From positions 1 through 59,369 of the forward strand of contig JADJQA010000054.1 in the NCBI GenBank assembly GCA_016712985.1: a stretch of DNA of 59,369 bases, written 5' to 3'. Under the pieces are notes generated by a model. That model saw only the letters and a list, made by a program, of their open reading frames with translations, was not told the DNA's origin and searched no databases. The position numbers and the translations under genes are program-made. This stretch comes from Sulfuritalea sp. GTDB lineage: Bacteria > Pseudomonadota > Gammaproteobacteria > Burkholderiales > Rhodocyclaceae. Shown piece by piece: positions 56,507 through 59,369 of the stretch (position 1 is the first letter of the stretch; each line of letters begins with the position of its first letter).

Positions 56507-58602
56507 AGCCGAAAAAGCCAACACCCTCGCGGCCCGGTTGGCCCGGCTCGGTCTGCGCACCGATGCCGATCTCATTCTGCATCTGCCGCTGCGCTACGAA
56601 GATGAAACCCGGATCACGGCAATCCGCGATGCGCGTCCCGGTGTCGCGGCGCAGTTCGAAGTCGAGGTCATCGACAGCGAAATCGCCTATCGACCGCGGC
56701 GCCAGTTGCTGGCTCGCGTCAGGGATGCCGGCGGCGACAGGAAACATGCCGGGCTGCCCCAGGTACTTCCTGGCCCTCAGGGTGAAAGGCGCCGCAAAAC
56801 GTCGTCGGGGGGGGAGATCATGCTGCTGCGCTTCCTCAATTTCTATCCGAGCCAGCAGAAGGCCCTGCAAGCCGGTGCGCTCCTGCGTATTTTTGGCGAG
56901 CCCCACGAGGGCTATCTGGGCTGCGAGATCATCCATCCGCGCTTCCGCATCACGGGCGCCAACGAAGATCTCCCGGAACGCCTGACGCCGGTCTATCCAA
57001 CGACAGCGGGCCTTGGCCAGGCAAGTTTGCGCCGTCTGATCGAGCGGGCGCTCGCGCGGGCCGACCTTGGCGATACGCTGCCGGCCGCTCTGCGGGAACG
57101 CCTGCGGCTGCCCGAGTTTGCCGCCGCCATTCATTTTCTGCACACGCCACCTCCTGAAGTGACGAAGGCGGTCCTGGAATCCCGCGACCATCCGGCTTGG
57201 CGCCGGGTGCGGTTCGACGAGCTGCTGGCGCAACAACTCAGCCTGCGTCGCGCCTACACGGCTCGCCGGGCACGCGGTGCACCGCGGCTGGCGGCGACGG
57301 GGAAGCTGACCCGTGGGTTGCTGGCTTCGCTGCCGTTTCGCCTGACCGGGGCGCAGCCAGCGCGCCTGGCGCGAGATCGCGTCTGACCTCGGCCAGCCGC
57401 ACCCGATGCAGCGGCTGTTGCAGGGCGATGTCGGCAGCGGCAAGACGGTAGTGGCCGCGCTGGCCATGCTGCAAGCGGTTGAAGCCGGCCATCAGGCGGC
57501 GCTGATGGCGCCGACGGAAATCCTCGCCGAGCAGCATTACCGCAAGCTGGCGGCATGGCTGATCCCGTTGGGCCTCGAAGTCGCCTGGCTCACCGGCAGT
57601 CTGAAGAAGCGCGAAAAGGAAGCGGTGATCGCAAGCGTCGGCGCTGGCGAGACGCCGATCGTGATCGGCACCCACGCCCTGATCGAAGACAAGGTCGAGT
57701 TCGCCCGCCTCGGCCTGGCCGTGGTCGACGAGCAGCACCGCTTCGGCGTGCGGCAGCGGCTGGCGCTGAAGGAAAAGGGCCTTTTCGCACATCAACTGGC
57801 GATGTCGGCGACACCGATTCCGCGCACCCTGGCCATGAGCTACTACGCCGACCTGGATGTCTCGGTGCTCGACGAGCTGCCGCCCGGCCGCACGCCGGTC
57901 ACTACCAAGCTGGTTTCTGCCGCACGCCGCGATCAGGTCGTGGCACGGGTGCATCAGGCTTGTCGTGGGGGTCGTCAGGCTTATTGGGTTTGTCCGCTGA
58001 TCGAGGAGAGCGAAACCCTGCAACTCAAAACCGCGGAGGAAACCTTTTCGCGGCTGACTGCCGACCTGCCCGACCTGCGCGTCGGCCTGGTGCACGGCCG
58101 CCTAAAGAACGATGAAAAGGCCGCCGTGATGCGCGCCTTCGTGGACAACGAGATTCAACTGCTGGTCGCCACCACGGTGATCGAAGTCGGTGTCGATGTG
58201 CCCAATGCCAGCCTGATGGTCATCGAGCACGCGGAACGCTTCGGTCTGGCGCAATTGCACCAGTTGCGCGGCCGCGTCGGGCGTGGCACGGCGCAATCCG
58301 CCTGCATCCTGCTCTACGCCCAGCCCTTGGGCAGGCTGGCCCGGGCACGGCTGAAAGTGGTTTTCGAAAGCACCGACGGTTTCGAGATCGCCCGCGAAGA
58401 TCTGCGTCTGCGCGGTCCGGGCGAATTCATCGGCGCGCGACAAAGCGGCCTGCCGCTGCTGCGCTACGCCGACCTGCAGGATGCCGCACTGGTCGAGGAA
58501 GCGCGTGCCGTGGCGGAAGACATGCTGCGCGATGCGCCGGAGGCCGCCGCCGCGCATCTGAACCGATGGCTGGGCGGGCGCGAGGAACTGCTGAAAGCGT
58601 AA
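56499..58602 (+). CDS. recG: ATP-dependent DNA helicase RecG, one frameshift and a short insertion
   Basis: About 700 residues after correction. Branch-migration helicase. The N-terminal wedge domain includes LPLRYEDETRI and RFLNFYPSQQKAL; helicase motifs are GDVGSGKTVVA (I), MAPTEILAEQHY, VVDEQHRFGVRQR (II), MSATPIPRTLAMS (III), VATTVIEVGVDVPNAS (V) and HQLRGRVGRG (VI). One extra C at 57357-57358 breaks the frame: FRLTGAQ should continue QRAWREIASDLG. About 25 residues between DAGGD and EIMLLRF come from an inserted repeat. The start is probably TTG 56499, overlapping the ridA stop. Confidence 0.9.
56741..56815. repeat. About 75-bp in-frame insertion in recG
   Basis: The sequence from AGGAAACATGCCGGG to a run of eight G encodes RKHAGLPQVLPGPQGERR and KTSSGG, with no counterpart in RecG proteins, where DAGGD-like and EIMLLRF sequence are adjacent. 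It contains small inverted repeats (CAGG/CCTG; CCTG/CAGG). Exact ends are uncertain by a few bases. Confidence 0.5.
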
Positions 58603-58720
58603 GTGCGGCCGTCGCTGCGTGCTGGCCAATTCATCTGAAAGACATGCAGGCCGACAGGCTTGAGATTGGGCGAATGCAGGTATTACCATGGTGCTACCTG
58701 CAAACCATGGAAGCCCGACA

Positions 58721-59005
58721 ATGTCCACCACATCGCTGAAGCTTTCTGACGAACTCAAGCAACGGGCCGTTGCCGCGGCCGAGAAGAAGGGCCTGTCACC
58801 CCATGCATTCATGGTCCAGGCGATTGAGCAGGCAGCCACGGCAGCAGAACGGCGGGCCGGTTTCGTCAGCGAGGCTCAAGTCGCGCGGGAACAAATGCTG
58901 AAAATCGGGAAGGGCTACGATGCCAGCGAGGTTAACGCGTACGTAAAGGCGCGCATTGCTGGCAACAAGCCGGCGAAGCCCAAAGCCCGATCTTGGCAAA
59001 GCTGA
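58721..59005 (+). CDS. CopG/ribbon-helix-helix-type antitoxin
   Basis: 94 residues. The start TSLKLSDELKQRAVAAAEKK followed by GLSPHAFMVQAIEQA is a ribbon-helix-helix DNA-binding domain; the C-terminal part would mask the toxin. ATG 58721 is preferred over 58688, which adds residues before the beta-strand. The next gene overlaps by 13 bp, the normal order for ParD/ParE-like modules. Probable autorepressor. Confidence 0.8.
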   Translation: MSTTSLKLSDELKQRAVAAAEKKGLSPHAFMVQAIEQAATAAERRAGFVSEAQVAREQMLKIGKGYDASEVNAYVKARIAGNKPAKPKARSWQS

Positions 59006-59299
59006 GCTATTCGGCAAGAGCGCTTGCCGATCTCGAAATGCGGACCGAGTTCCTCACCGACATTGATCCGTCGGCGGCAACCGGAGCGCTTGAGTTGATT
59101 GGGGAAGCCGTGGAGTTGCTGAGCCATCATCCGCTGATCGGTCGTCCCGTCGAGCATGCATTGCGAGAACTGGTGATATCCCCCGCGGACGTACCGGTTA
59201 CTTGGCACTGTACAGCTTTGAGGAGGATCAGCAGGCCGTCTTGATTCTGGCGATCCGCCATCAACGTGAACGGACTACTGGGGACAGGACGAGGACTGA
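58993..59299 (+). CDS. RelE/ParE-type toxin, two frame breaks
   Basis: About 102 residues after correction. TTG 58993 (AKLSYSARALADLEMRTEFL) overlaps the antitoxin stop. The first 60 residues and HPLIGRPVEHALRELVIS are typical ParE. Then the C-run at 59180-59184 shifts the frame; the continuation GRTGYLALYSFEEDQQAVL and AIRHQRE is in another frame. A second break near 59270 (one G missing) leads to a natural end, ADYWGQDED, at TGA 59297-59299. Read as given, the frame stops at 59244. It probably inhibits gyrase or cleaves RNA. Confidence 0.72.
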
Positions 59300-59369
59300 G
59301 CGGCTGTGCGCGCAGTCGATTCAGACCGAAAAATGTGCGGTGTCGACTTGGGCTCGCATTGATGGATTC

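Overview
The window is about 59 kb of GC-rich bacterial chromosome. Its core genes look betaproteobacterial, most like Rhodocyclales or a neighbouring order. Examples are the block leuS-lptE-holA-proA, apbC near dcd and a large PLP amino-acid decarboxylase, metY followed by DUF2802 and SPOR genes, ridA-recG, and a cynABDS-type cyanate cassette. This placement is an inference from gene content and order. I see no rRNA, tRNA, CRISPR array, transposase or prophage.

Layout. 1-4.35 kb holds small accessory genes: an ABM-domain membrane protein, a TMEM175-like channel, a glutathione transferase, a VOC protein and a HEPN/MNT toxin-antitoxin pair. 4.5-6.05 kb (minus) is a b-type cytochrome, a YedY/MsrP-like molybdoenzyme and a 42-residue methionine-rich peptide. 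6.2-9.4 kb (minus) is an unusual pair: an endonuclease/exonuclease/phosphatase-fold enzyme with two apparent CBM21 starch-binding domains, and a phospholipase-D-family protein. Each is cut by one stop codon. 9.4-15.1 kb holds a panE remnant, a WXXGXW-type secreted protein, a tandem universal stress protein and the cyanate uptake/cyanase operon behind a sigma-54-like promoter. 15.5-21.2 kb is proA, holA, lptE and leuS (minus). 21.2-33 kb holds FecR/SPOR, UvrD-type helicase, hydrolase, glycosyltransferase, ParA, apbC, dcd and decarboxylase genes. 33-34.2 kb is a CoA-transferase.

34.6-47.8 kb is a glycogen island. glgB (plus) lies divergent to glgC, two GH57 enzymes, glgP, pgi and glgA (minus). 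Together these cover ADP-glucose formation, chain elongation, branching, glucan rearrangement, phosphorolysis and a link to glycolysis; glk lies just beyond. 47.8-59.4 kb holds a DUF2934 protein, glk-thyA, a PilZ protein, ydcF-mogA, metY-DUF2802-SPOR-ridA-recG and a CopG/ParE pair at the edge.

Two patterns cut across the window. First, at least twelve otherwise well-conserved genes carry single small indels, mostly in G/C runs. That looks more like sequencing or assembly error than mass gene decay, so I annotate full spans across the breaks. Second, short palindromic elements sit inside or against coding sequence and keep the frame open: five hairpins in the helicase gene, a 114-bp element with inverted ends in a GH57 gene, about 75 bp in recG, and hairpin units just ahead of the lptE and mogA start codons.
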